Source: Diaporthe sp. PMI_573 (taxonomy: Eukaryota > Ascomycota > Sordariomycetes > Diaporthales > Diaporthaceae). Taken from it: a stretch of DNA of 64,000 bases. Of this stretch, positions 1 to 8,999 are shown one piece after another. Below the pieces are notes generated by a model. That model made no database searches. It worked only from the letters and a program-made list of their open reading frames with translations, and was not told the DNA's origin. The stretch is from contig JAJTUP010000026.1 of assembly GCA_021399435.1 (NCBI GenBank), positions 124,001-188,000 of the forward strand, given 5' to 3'. Numbering within the stretch: the first letter of the stretch is position 1; each line of letters starts with the position of its first letter. The position numbers were made by a program, and so were the translations under genes.

Positions 1-1285
1 GTCCGTGCTCACACAGAAGCGATGTGGGAGGACAACAGGCTGGCTGCGACCCAAGTGCCTCCTATATACACAGAGCTCCGTATCGCGGCGCCGGCGAGTC
101 GCGGGACCTCACTGCTAGGGTTGATCACCACATCAGGGGTGTGGTGAAGGGAGCCATCGAATAGAAGTTGGAGGATGGCCAAGAGTGGCCAGCCCCGCGG
201 CCATGGACCCCAAGTGGTTTGTTCTTCTGCCCGATTTGATCTGCTACCATCGAAACTAGCCACATCTTTTAAGATGTGAACAATCTATACCAAAGGGTTT
301 GGACATGGCCCGCATCGAGAGCACCTGTATTCGGAATTCCACCGACGCAAGCTCTCAATCTTTGTTCGCAGCTTTGATCGCCGGTGAGATGATCCGAACA
401 CGCCGTGGCATGCCGCAGCGGGAAGCTGGCCGGTCCAATTCGTCGCACAGCAAATTAGAAAAACGGCCGTGATGGCAACTTCTCCGAGCTTATCTGGAGG
501 TTCTTTGGTCCGTCACAAGACGCAAGATACTGGCAAGAGGCGTCGTGGGCCAATTGTCGCAGGTGACCAGAACAGTATCAAACGCCGGACGTGCAGCTGC
601 TTGGGCCCTCTTTTCCCACGCCCCTTCTCCACCACCACGATCCCAAAGTATCATTCCTGGCCCCTCCGGCATGGGCTCCCTGTCTTCATCCCTGCTGCCC
701 ATGCTGCATGCTTTCTGGGTAGACCCCAGCAATGCGTGTCTCTTCCACTTTTACGGGGGCCACTGGCTCGACGGTCTCCAATTCGTATGCGTTGCTCGTT
801 TCACTGACCGCATCCTTCCACCTTCCAAGGGGCGGGTTCATTACATATCATCTTGATGCGCCACTCATCGCGGGCTGCTCATTGACCTTCTGATGCTCCC
901 TCCCTCTGTCGTAGGGACCAACGCCTGACCAACGCAGGCCGATTCAGCACGATACATGATGCATATGCTGGGGTCCTTCGTTTGGCCATACTCTAGCCCA
1001 TAATCTCCAAGGTTTCTCCATCTTCAGACAATTTGCGAACGACGCCACTGACTCGATTGCTGCTCCTTGGGCTGGCGCCGGTTGGCTCTCACCCACCAAC
1101 GGCGGGCTCGCCTGCTGCCCGCACGCATTGCATTGGTCCTGAGACCCTCCAGGCTGGCACGCATTGCTGACCATGTGGATCGATGCAAGAGCGAGGCAGA
1201 GTAGGAATAGTCGTCGAGCCCACGACCGCGAATCATCCTCACCGCATGAAGCAGTCGACATAGGGTCGGCCTATCATTAATCGTA
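1..1285. other. Left-edge intergenic stretch
   Basis: No open frame here resembles a known protein; frames on both strands are short and overlap each other. The right part is presumably the promoter and 5' UTR of the coiled-coil protein gene that starts at 1286. Nothing else supported. Confidence 0.5.
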
Positions 1286-3987
1286 ATGCCTCATGGCTCT
1301 TCTGGACCGCCGCCAATACACATCTCCAACAATATCAATATTGCTAACGCCTCGCCGCCACCGAACTCCTCCCTGGCGGTCCAGAGGTTCAACCTATCCT
1401 TAGACAACGACGCTACCATGAAAAAGACCAAAGTCTTCGGACAGGCCTCCCCTACCACTGCGAGGCCGAGAACAGGCCACCAGAGCATCCGGGGCCTAAG
1501 AATATCAAGTCCCATTCCTCTGACAAGCACAAACCCCATAGAGGACGACGAATTTCCAATAAGGAACCCGGGGACTGGCATCGCAAGTGCAACACCGCTG
1601 GACAGTGAGCCCGTCCCGCAGCACCCATCGCAACAGGCAATTTCGACCCTCGCCTCGCCCGTGACACAAACCTTCTCTCCTGTCGCACAGTCTGCCGCAA
1701 CGCCGGTTCGTGCCGACACAGTCGATGTTCCACAGACTGTTCCGGAACACCCTGGTTCGCCGTCGCCACATCCGTACACGCAACCGCATGGATCATCCGG
1801 GCCAAGCCCTGAGGGCGGCGCCTCTTCCGCCGCATCGGCCGCGAGGAGCTCTCCTGCGCGGTACCAGCGGACGAACCCCTCCACCAACACCCGGTTCTCG
1901 ACCCTGAGCATCAATTCTGGCAAGACAGGTGATACATCTGCTCATGATGTTTCAACCAGCCCACCCCAGCGCAAGAAATCGACGCTGCGCTCCGCGCTCA
2001 GCAAATTCCTGCGGCGGAAGAAGAAGGATGGCAGTTTGAGCTCTGTCAGCGAAACCGATCGCCAGTCTGCACTGGGTGGCCCACCACAACATCGCAGTGT
2101 AAGCAATACTGCAATCGCTTAATCTCGCCATGGAGAGACTCGTTCGCATGAGTCATTGCTAACAGTTCCCCTCGTCAGGTTCCTCCGGCCGCAAGACTCG
2201 ATGCTGCGCAGCAGAATGAACCAGCGAAGCGCGTGGCATCTATGCCCGTCAACGAGTTCGACCGGGCCCTGCGATCACACTCTATAGGACCGGATGACAT
2301 GGTCGCCATAGAGAGCGCGCGGAATTCCTTGTCGTTCGATGCTCTGGGATCATCACCGAATCGAAGACGAGCGACCACAGCCACCAACAGCAAATTGTAT
2401 CTCATGATGGCTCCCAACCCACGGAGTCGAGGAGAGGAGTGGGCTGGTTTGTCCCCCCGGCCAGCAAGCACGCACGCCCGCGGAAGTCGCTTCACTGAGG
2501 ACGATCCTGAGGAAATCGGCCGGGCGCTCACCAGCGACACTGGCGGCGAGAATGGACACAAGCGACGCTCGCGGTCTCTGTCGCAGCTGTACGAGGTAGC
2601 GCAAGAGCAGAAAGAATCCCGACGCCGCAGCCGCAGTGATGAGATCCGCTTCTGGAGGGAAAGTTACGACGTTCCGGGCCCACTGTCACCGCTCTCGTCA
2701 AACCCCAACGAGAACGAGACAGATATTGGTAACGAAGACCAATTCGAACATGGCCGGGCATCCATGAGCATAGCGGAGTCGCAGGTGGCTGATAAGGCTC
2801 CCAAGACACCGCCACAACCTTTCAATTTCGGGACATTGTCTTCCATGAACGAGATGGCCGGGATGAAAATCACACAGGCCGCAACTCTGGACGAGAGATT
2901 TGTTTGCCTCGAATCTCGCGTGTACAGACTAGAGCGGGTGGTCAACCAGCTGTGTCACTCGGTACCGGGGTTCAAGGGCCCTTTCATGGAGGTCAGCACT
3001 GGGACCGGGAATCGCGGTGGGCTCCAACGTTCGGGCTCGTCAGCCGCGTCCGGATCTGGGCTCAGCCGTGTTCCCTCAAATCAACCTACGTACGCATACA
3101 GTAACGTCGTACCACCCATGATTCCCTCCATCTACCAAACCACCAGCCGCGATGCAGGGTTGGCGCCGTCCTCCCGCCGGTCGGTAGACACTGCGGACGA
3201 CAACACTTCCTCCCGTATGTCCTTTGGCGAAGGGCGCACCTATATTGACTCCCTGCACCCTCCTTCGTCATCCGCAACGCAGAACCAGTCTACTACTGGG
3301 GCCTCAGCCCCTCAGGCGCCCGGGCTCCTCAGGCCAACGTCTGAGTCCACTGTCCGCCCCGCAACTAGCATGCCCTCGCTGGGGCCCCAAGCATCTCAAT
3401 CAAGCAGCGAGGACTACCCGCAGAATAGCGCAGCTCTCGTCGCGCAGCTCGAGAGCGAGCGGGCCGCCCGGCAAGCCCTCGAGGACCAGGTACGCAAGCT
3501 ATCGGAGCGCATGAACAACCTGTCATCCACGATGTTTGCTATGGTGCGAGACCCGGCAAAGTCCAAGTCGAACGAGCGCCTGCGGCCACAGACCGCGACC
3601 TCGGCCTCCGCGCAAACGAACACGGCGCACCTCGCGCCCATCTCCGTCAACACGAATAGGGCTGCCCCTACCGTGGACCCGTCGAGCAAGGCGCAGAGCA
3701 TCTTCGGCAAGGACAGCCGCTTCAGCAGCGTCACCAATTCCCCTGCGGTTGAGGCCGCGGACGACGACTTCTCCGAGGCGTTCCAGACGCCGAGGGAGGA
3801 GCCAGGCGCCACCCCGAGCCTACAGCAGTACGAGCCCTTCGGGGGTGTAGACGAGTTCGGCGGCGTCGTGGCGCAGTATCCTGAGGAGGGGGACGAGGAC
3901 GAGGCCGACCTGAAGAGGAAGAAAGCTGCCAGGACGCTGAGCCTGAGCCAGTTGACCATGGGCAAGGGGCTGCCGACGAGGATCTGA
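1286..3987 (+). CDS. Conserved filamentous-fungal coiled-coil protein, function unknown (two exons, 873 aa)
   Basis: Two exons, 1286-2098 and 2179-3987, joined in phase 0 across an 80-nt intron with a GTAAGC donor, a GCTAAC branch site near 2158 and a GTCAG acceptor. The predicted protein is 873 residues and mostly disordered, rich in Ser, Pro, Thr and Gln. A strongly basic patch (residues about 230-250, RKKST...LRRKKK) lies just before the splice junction. Directly after it comes a block around NEFDRALRSHSIGPDDM that looks conserved rather than random. Two heptad-like stretches follow, LDERFVCLESRVYRLERVV and a second around LVAQLESERAARQALEDQV, both suggesting coiled coils. The C-terminus is acidic then basic (DEDEADLKRKKAARTLSLSQL). 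No enzymatic motif is visible. A cytoskeletal or cell-polarity scaffold would fit this composition, but that is inference only. The start is the first ATG of the open frame, with an in-frame stop upstream. Confidence 0.8.
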
Positions 3988-6099
3988 GCGGGTGTGTTAC
4001 CCGCAGCCAGCCCTCTATTCCTTCCAATCGAGGACAGTCGTCCTAGCCATTAGCGCGCTCAGCCCGTCCATTCCGACCATTCCGGACCACTATCATTACT
4101 ACCTCCACGACCGAAGCACGAAACGACCACCCAGTGTACACCTTATAACTACCCTATCCAACCGTACAAAGAGAAAAAAAAATCCCAATGCTCTTGACAG
4201 ACGAAAGATACCCAGTCCTGCCGTTTTCATCTGCTGTACTTTTAGACAAGTCTCTTTTCCAACCCATATTGCCAGGGCATCTAGCGAAACCAGGGGGTAG
4301 CGAGCGATCAAGCGAGCTGCACTTCTTTGGAGGAGGCACGTGTGTTTCTTGTTTTAATCCTTCAAAACCGGGGTGTTTGTTTGGGAAGGGGGGCGTGCCC
4401 AGGCGTGTTCCATGGGGAAGGGGTGGGGGCCGGCAGATCTGATTCCGTATCTATTTTACTTTTTTCATCATCGAGAGGTACCTCTATGTTCTTACCTAGA
4501 CCGGATCAAAGGCCATGGCATATTTAGTATTCCTGTCTATCCCATTTTCAGGATGTGTCTTAATTTTCCTTCTACCATTCACTTTGTCGATTTAGCTCAT
4601 CATCAATTTCTGTCTTTCGATTCCTACTCCTCCTTCCTGTTTCGACTTGCTTGGCCAATGGCTAGTCGGCGTATGCATGTATGTAGCTTGTGTTGGCTGG
4701 CCATTCTTCACGAGGCCACCTCACCCGTCTTTCTACTTCGACCTTCCGAGAAAAGAGCGCAGCGCAGCATTTGTCTGTTTACGCGAGAGTCACACACCCC
4801 TTCTCCCGAGGGGTAGCTATCTACCCACCTAGAAGAGACACCAATGAGACGTAATTGCTTGATCCGTGGGCGGTGCGTTGTGACTTGGATCTGCCCGGCG
4901 GCATATGCTGGGCACCGGGCGAGGCCTCGCGAGGGAGGATAGTCGTCGCGACTTGGTACCTCGAGCACGAGACACCCGCACCAGAGTCGGTGAGCGACCA
5001 TCATCTTGCACTGATGCTTGCAAATCCTCTCCATTTTCCTTCGAGGCCGATGTTGACGAGCCTCTCTGCCTCGAGGTGGGCATCGACCCAGATGCAGCTG
5101 GATGTAGTCATTGTCGTTGGAAATATCGGAGCAGTCATCCTTCCAACCTGGTATGATTGCTTGCCTGTGTCAAGTATCTGTGGCGAATACATAGCCACAT
5201 CTCCTTGTATATGAGCACTTGTGCAAGGTGAGACAGCAATTGAGCGGCAGGTTGGTGGGCATCCGGATGGCGCTTTGCGCCACATGGGCATCTTGCAAGA
5301 TCGTCTTTGCTGCCTTTATGTTTCCATACCCACGCGTGGGAGATCTTGATAACTTTGAGTGAAGTCTTCGATAGTAGGGAATTTCCGTCGACTATCCTAC
5401 ATCCAGACCTGAGTTGGCATAAATTTTCTCGAATCAGCGCCTCCAGCTTACTTCTTAGGATGGCAACGCCACCCTTATTCTACCCATTCTGCTTCATGCC
5501 AGACACGCGAATGATGCCCTCGATATTATCGCTGTCTCCAACGGCGTCCCCATACATGTCTTGAGAATTACGACAACGAAGCCATGGTCTCTAGAGTAGA
5601 CCAGAATAGTCAAGTATGCGGGGAGAGCACAGTATTGTGTCCCTTCACGGTCCCATTTGGATGAACGTGGTGCAACCTGATCTAGGAAAATTCCACCTAT
5701 CAAGAAGCATCTCGATACAAATGTGAACCTTAGATAAATCATATTCTGTGTTGTGTCAGTCAGGGGCAGCTGAAGCTGATGTCATTTCGCAGTGCGATAA
5801 GCTTATCTTAAGTGAGACAAAGCTCTTGGAAGGAAATGTTGAGCTCCAGGTAGACCCGCTCGCTGTCTCTGGCGAGGCAAGAGACGAGAACCACGAGAAT
5901 CCTCAGTGGTCTTGGGAATTCCACTTGCTATGCCTTGAATAACCAGACAATCAGAGGACAGGCGGGTGAGAGATCCTCAGCAGCAAGAGCATCATCTTCA
6001 AAGCTTCACCAGGCCGTTTCCTGGTCGCGCCCACCTCTCCGCCCTTTACTCAGCACGCAGCTGCTTCACTCAGGCGTCGCAAGTCGCGAGCATCTATGC
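3988..6099. other. Intergenic stretch: 3' region of the coiled-coil gene and TPC1 promoter
   Basis: About 2.1 kb. The first several hundred bases are pyrimidine-rich and probably hold the 3' UTR of the upstream gene. Open frames around 4373-4816 and 4855-5214 show no recognisable domain and have no convincing splice partners. The part just before 6100 carries a short upstream ORF, described separately. Confidence 0.5.
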
Positions 6100-6131
6100 A
6101 TGTCTCCCAAAGTAGAGCAGCTCAAAGATGA
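6096..6131 (+). promoter_or_regulatory. Overlapping upstream ORF at the TPC1 start
   Basis: The sequence ATGCATG holds two ATGs four bases apart. The first (6096) opens an 11-codon frame ending in TGA at 6129-6131, overlapping the TPC1 start at 6100 in a different frame. Ribosomes starting at the first ATG would miss the carrier frame. Neither ATG has a purine at -3 (both have T), so leaky scanning is plausible. Whether the transcript includes 6096 is not known. Confidence 0.4.
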
Positions 6132-7149
6132 GGTACGCGTCCTCCCACCACAAGCCTCAACTAGGCGCCCGTGCTGACACGAACCCAAGGGCACCCGTCT
6201 CCAGGTCGTCGCGGCCGGCGCCGTAGCCGGCCTGATATCGCGCTTCGTCATCGCGCCCCTCGACGTCGTCAAGATCCGCCTGCAGCTCCAGTCGCACTCC
6301 CTATCCGACCCCCTCTCCTACGAGCACCTCGGCGGGCGCGGGCCAATCTACAAGGGTACCATCTCGACCTTCAGGACCATCCTCGCGAACGAGGGGCTCA
6401 CGGGCCTGTGGAAGGGCAACGTCCCCGCCGAGCTCATGTACGTCAGCTACTCGGCCATCCAGTTCACCACCTACCGGTCGACGACCCAGCTGCTGCGGGG
6501 GATAGCCGGTGAAGGGGGCCAGCACGCCATCCCCGGGGCGGCCGAGAGCTTCCTGGCTGGCGCGGCAGCGGGCGCCGCGGCAACGGCAGCAACATACCCG
6601 CTGGACCTGCTGCGGACGCGGTTCGCGGCGCAGGGCAGCGACGACCGCGTGTACACGTCGCTGCGGCGGGCGGTGGCGCAGATCGGCCGGGACGAAGGGG
6701 CGCGGGGCTTCTTCCGCGGGCTGGCTCCCGCCCTGGGCCAGATCGTCCCCTTCATGGGCATGTTCTTCGCGGCGTACGAGGCGCTGCGCCCGCCGCTCGC
6801 GGGGCTTGACCTGCCGTTTGGCGGGGGCGACGCCGTGGCCGGGACCCTCGCCAGCGTCGCGTCCAAGACGGGCGTGTTCCCGCTCGACACGGTCAGGAAG
6901 AGAATCCAGGTTCAGGGCCCGACGCGCGCGAGGTACGTGCACAAGAACATCCCCGACTACATCGGGCTCGGCACCTTCGGGACGATGCGGTCTATCCTGC
7001 GGACCGAGGGCACCAGGGGCCTGTACAGGGGACTGACTGTCAGTCTGCTCAAGGCTGCGCCGGCGAGCGCGGTCACGGTATGGACCTATGAGAGGGTGCT
7101 CAATGCGCTCATAAGCCTGGACGGCACGGACAAGGAGAAGAGCTTGTAA
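6100..7149 (+). CDS. TPC1: Mitochondrial thiamine pyrophosphate carrier 1 (two exons, 330 aa)
   Basis: Mitochondrial carrier family member that by homology imports thiamine pyrophosphate across the inner membrane. Exon 1 (6100-6132) encodes [12 protein letters not shown] 57-nt intron (GTACGC...CCAAG, with GCTGAC branch) follows, and exon 2 runs 6190-7149. The three carrier repeats each show the PX[DE]XX[KR] signature: [20 protein letters not shown] and [11 protein letters not shown]. Each is followed by a matrix-side loop of the EG-x-GLWKGN / [10 protein letters not shown] / [10 protein letters not shown] kind. The 330-residue length is normal for the family. Assignment to TPC1 rather than another carrier rests on the N-terminal KDEGTR...[10 protein letters not shown] pattern and the context of the third repeat; the substrate is inferred. 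It is convergent with the MICOS gene at 7513. Confidence 0.9.
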
Positions 7150-7512
7150 GGGAGGGTTCTTGCATGGCTGGCGTACGGGAGGTGAAGACAAAAGTTGGGG
7201 GGTAAATGCCAGGGTACACGCCCTTGTGATGCCGATACTGCGTTCGTTTTGGATTCGCCCGTGTAATCATTTGGTCGCGAAACAATGCCCAATAGAGGGG
7301 GCGTGGTCACGGATGGATTTTTGGCTTGAGCATCATGAATATCAATCATCAGCCGCTTTTTTTTCCTTTATGATTTTGGCCACAGCGCCGTCACAACCGG
7401 CCATGTGAATTCATCTATGTTCCATATGGTACAAGCCAAATATTTAATAATCCGGCGAGGCTTTTTCAATCCATCGCTCTAGCCCACGGTGTTTCCATTC
7501 CGGACAGCTGCT
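7150..7512. other. Convergent 3' intergenic region
   Basis: The 363 bases between the convergent stops of TPC1 and the MIC26/27 gene. It is AT-richer, with poly-T and TATTTAATAA-like stretches that suit two 3' UTRs and poly(A) signals. No gene seen. Confidence 0.5.
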
Positions 7513-8518
7513 TTATTTCCCCTTCCTCACCCACTCCTCCACCGTCTCCCTGGCACCCTTGACCTTCTCCTCGAGCTTATCGCGTCCGAGTTGGGTGTGC
7601 ACTCGGGCGAAGCTGACGCCCTTCCTCCAGCTGTCCTTGACCTGGAGGTGCCCCTGGGCCACGGCCGGATACCGCTGCTCGTACTTCCAAGCCAGGTCGC
7701 TCGTGTTGCGCATGGTGTGGGGGATGGCGGTCCAGCCCATGCCCACGCCGAAGGCCGCCGGGACCGTGGCCCTCAGGAGGATGTTGCTCCGCCGCGTCAC
7801 GATGCTTCCGGCCATGGCGGCCACGAGGACGTAGACCAGGCCGGGCATCAGTTTCTCGCCGGACTCGGGCGGGGGCGCCAGGGAGGCGATGGTGTCGGTA
7901 AACGACTTCTCAAGGTGGAAGGCGCGGTCCATGGTGCGGTTCACGGCATCCTCAGCGCTGCAGGCGTGGCGGTAGATGAACAGGCGCACATCACGGATCT
8001 GGGCGGCGAGGCGGTCGGTGGGCGTGGGACCGTGACGCTGGTACTGCTGAGGGCGCTGGGCTACCTCGGCTAGTGATGGCGATGCCGGGTTCTCGGGGGC
8101 CAGCGTGGAGGAAGACGATGACGGGGTGTCTGGTCTCGCGGCGGGCTTCGCGGGCGGGATGGTGGCTGTTGTGGGCGAGGCGTCGAAGTCGTCGTATATG
8201 GGCTTCCTGGACTAAAGAGTAGGCTCGGTGTCAGTCCGACTTGTTCCTGGGCAGGGCACGGCATGGCACGGCATGGCACTGCATGGCACATAGTGGGTGG
8301 CGTGTGGGCTGGTCGTACGTGAGAGCTGTATGATTCTGGAGCTTCGGCAAGGGCCAGCCTGGGGGAGAATGCGACGGCTCCAACGAGCATGGACGCTGCC
8401 AACGGCGCCGCTCGCTGCGAGAATAAGAGCGTGGTCAGCAGAGGTCTGGATGTCAATGTCAATCGGGGCGGTGGGCCCGTGTTGTACTCACCCGTTGCAG
8501 CAGGGCTCTCGCAGCCAT
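7513..8518 (-). CDS. MIC27: MICOS complex subunit of the MIC26/MIC27 (apolipoprotein O) family (three exons, 273 aa)
   Basis: Exons on the minus strand: 8518-8492, 8414-8319 and 8211-7513. Introns are 77 nt (GTGAGT...TCGCAG) and 107 nt (GTACGA...CTTTAG), and all junctions are phase 0. The N-terminus (MAARALLQRRAAPLAASM) is a mitochondrial targeting-type basic, hydrophobic segment. Exon 3 opens with SRKPIYDDFD, a typical feature of fungal family members. The conserved core follows: a helical DRAFHLEKS region, a first membrane segment (about residues 165-180, GLVYVLVAAMAGSIV), the basic loop RRSNILLR and a second membrane segment ending GWTAIPHTM. By homology it sits in the inner membrane and shapes crista junctions with the MICOS core. 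Whether it is orthologous to MIC26 or MIC27 cannot be decided by eye. It shares a divergent promoter with OCT1. Confidence 0.85.
8251..8290. repeat. Four tandem 10-nt units inside an intron
   Basis: Four head-to-tail units of GCATGGCACG (the first GCAGGGCACG, the last two ending in T and A) lie within the second intron of the MIC26/27 gene, on the genomic plus strand. Forty of the intron's 107 bases are repeat, so copy-number variation would change intron length directly. Confidence 0.8.
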
Positions 8519-8999
8519 GATAAGCTCAATTGGTTATGTTGAGGCTCTGGGCGAGGGTCGAGGGGCTCTCGTGTGCTGCGGCAGTGTCAAGATTCAAGGT
8601 GAAGTTTGAGGGAGAATGTAGGCTCGTTCTCGGGCGGACATGGGTATTGCCCGCCCGGTCCTCTTGCTTGTACAGAGGCAGTCAGTCCACTAGCACAAAT
8701 GGCTGGCCCACTGCCAGCAGCGGCTCTTTCCGACGGCCGGGCTTCTCGAAAATTTTGGCGCATTTTCGTCATAGCATTACAACACTGCACGATTACCCGC
8801 TCGGGAACGGGCTAAAGTCGGCAAATCGCGAGGCAAGATAGGAGAGGAAGCTTGCTGCTGCGTGAATTGAAGATCGCCCCTCGTGCAGGCCATGCGTGGC
8901 ACAACTGTTTCCTCTCCTCTCCTTGACTCGGTTCTCCCAAAAGGTCACAGCAGGTCAGAACATGAAATGTGAGGGCGGCCCAGCACCCGCGCCGTGATC
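8519..8999. promoter_or_regulatory. Shared divergent promoter of MIC26/27 and OCT1
   Basis: The 481 bases between two divergent start codons, both for mitochondrial proteins. It must hold both promoters and 5' UTRs. I see no clear TATA box and assign no factor-binding site. A short uORF lies at 8962-8997. Confidence 0.5.
8962..8997 (+). promoter_or_regulatory. Upstream ORF ending two bases before the OCT1 start
   Basis: ATG at 8962 opens 11 codons (MKCEGGPAPAP) closed by TGA at 8995-8997; the OCT1 ATG is at 9000. The frame differs from OCT1. Such close spacing would make OCT1 translation depend on leaky scanning or reinitiation if the transcript begins upstream of 8962, which the sequence cannot show. 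Confidence 0.4.

Noticed and set aside
5700..6190. Possible thiamine pyrophosphate riboswitch upstream of TPC1
   Set aside because: I looked for the conserved CTGAGA and the long TTGAACCTGATC-type element in the leader and intron and did not find them in the right order; a GGGTGAGAG stretch near 5963 is not enough.
6301..7191. 296-codon minus-strand frame over TPC1
   Set aside because: Antisense shadow of the carrier gene; no domain, and the plus strand has all three carrier signatures.
7489..8073. 194-codon plus-strand frame over the MIC26/27 gene
   Set aside because: Shadow frame; the minus strand encodes the apoO-type core with two membrane segments.
8994..8999. OCT1 start at GTG 8994
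   Set aside because: The first in-frame ATG is at 9000, only two codons later; no reason to invoke a non-ATG start.
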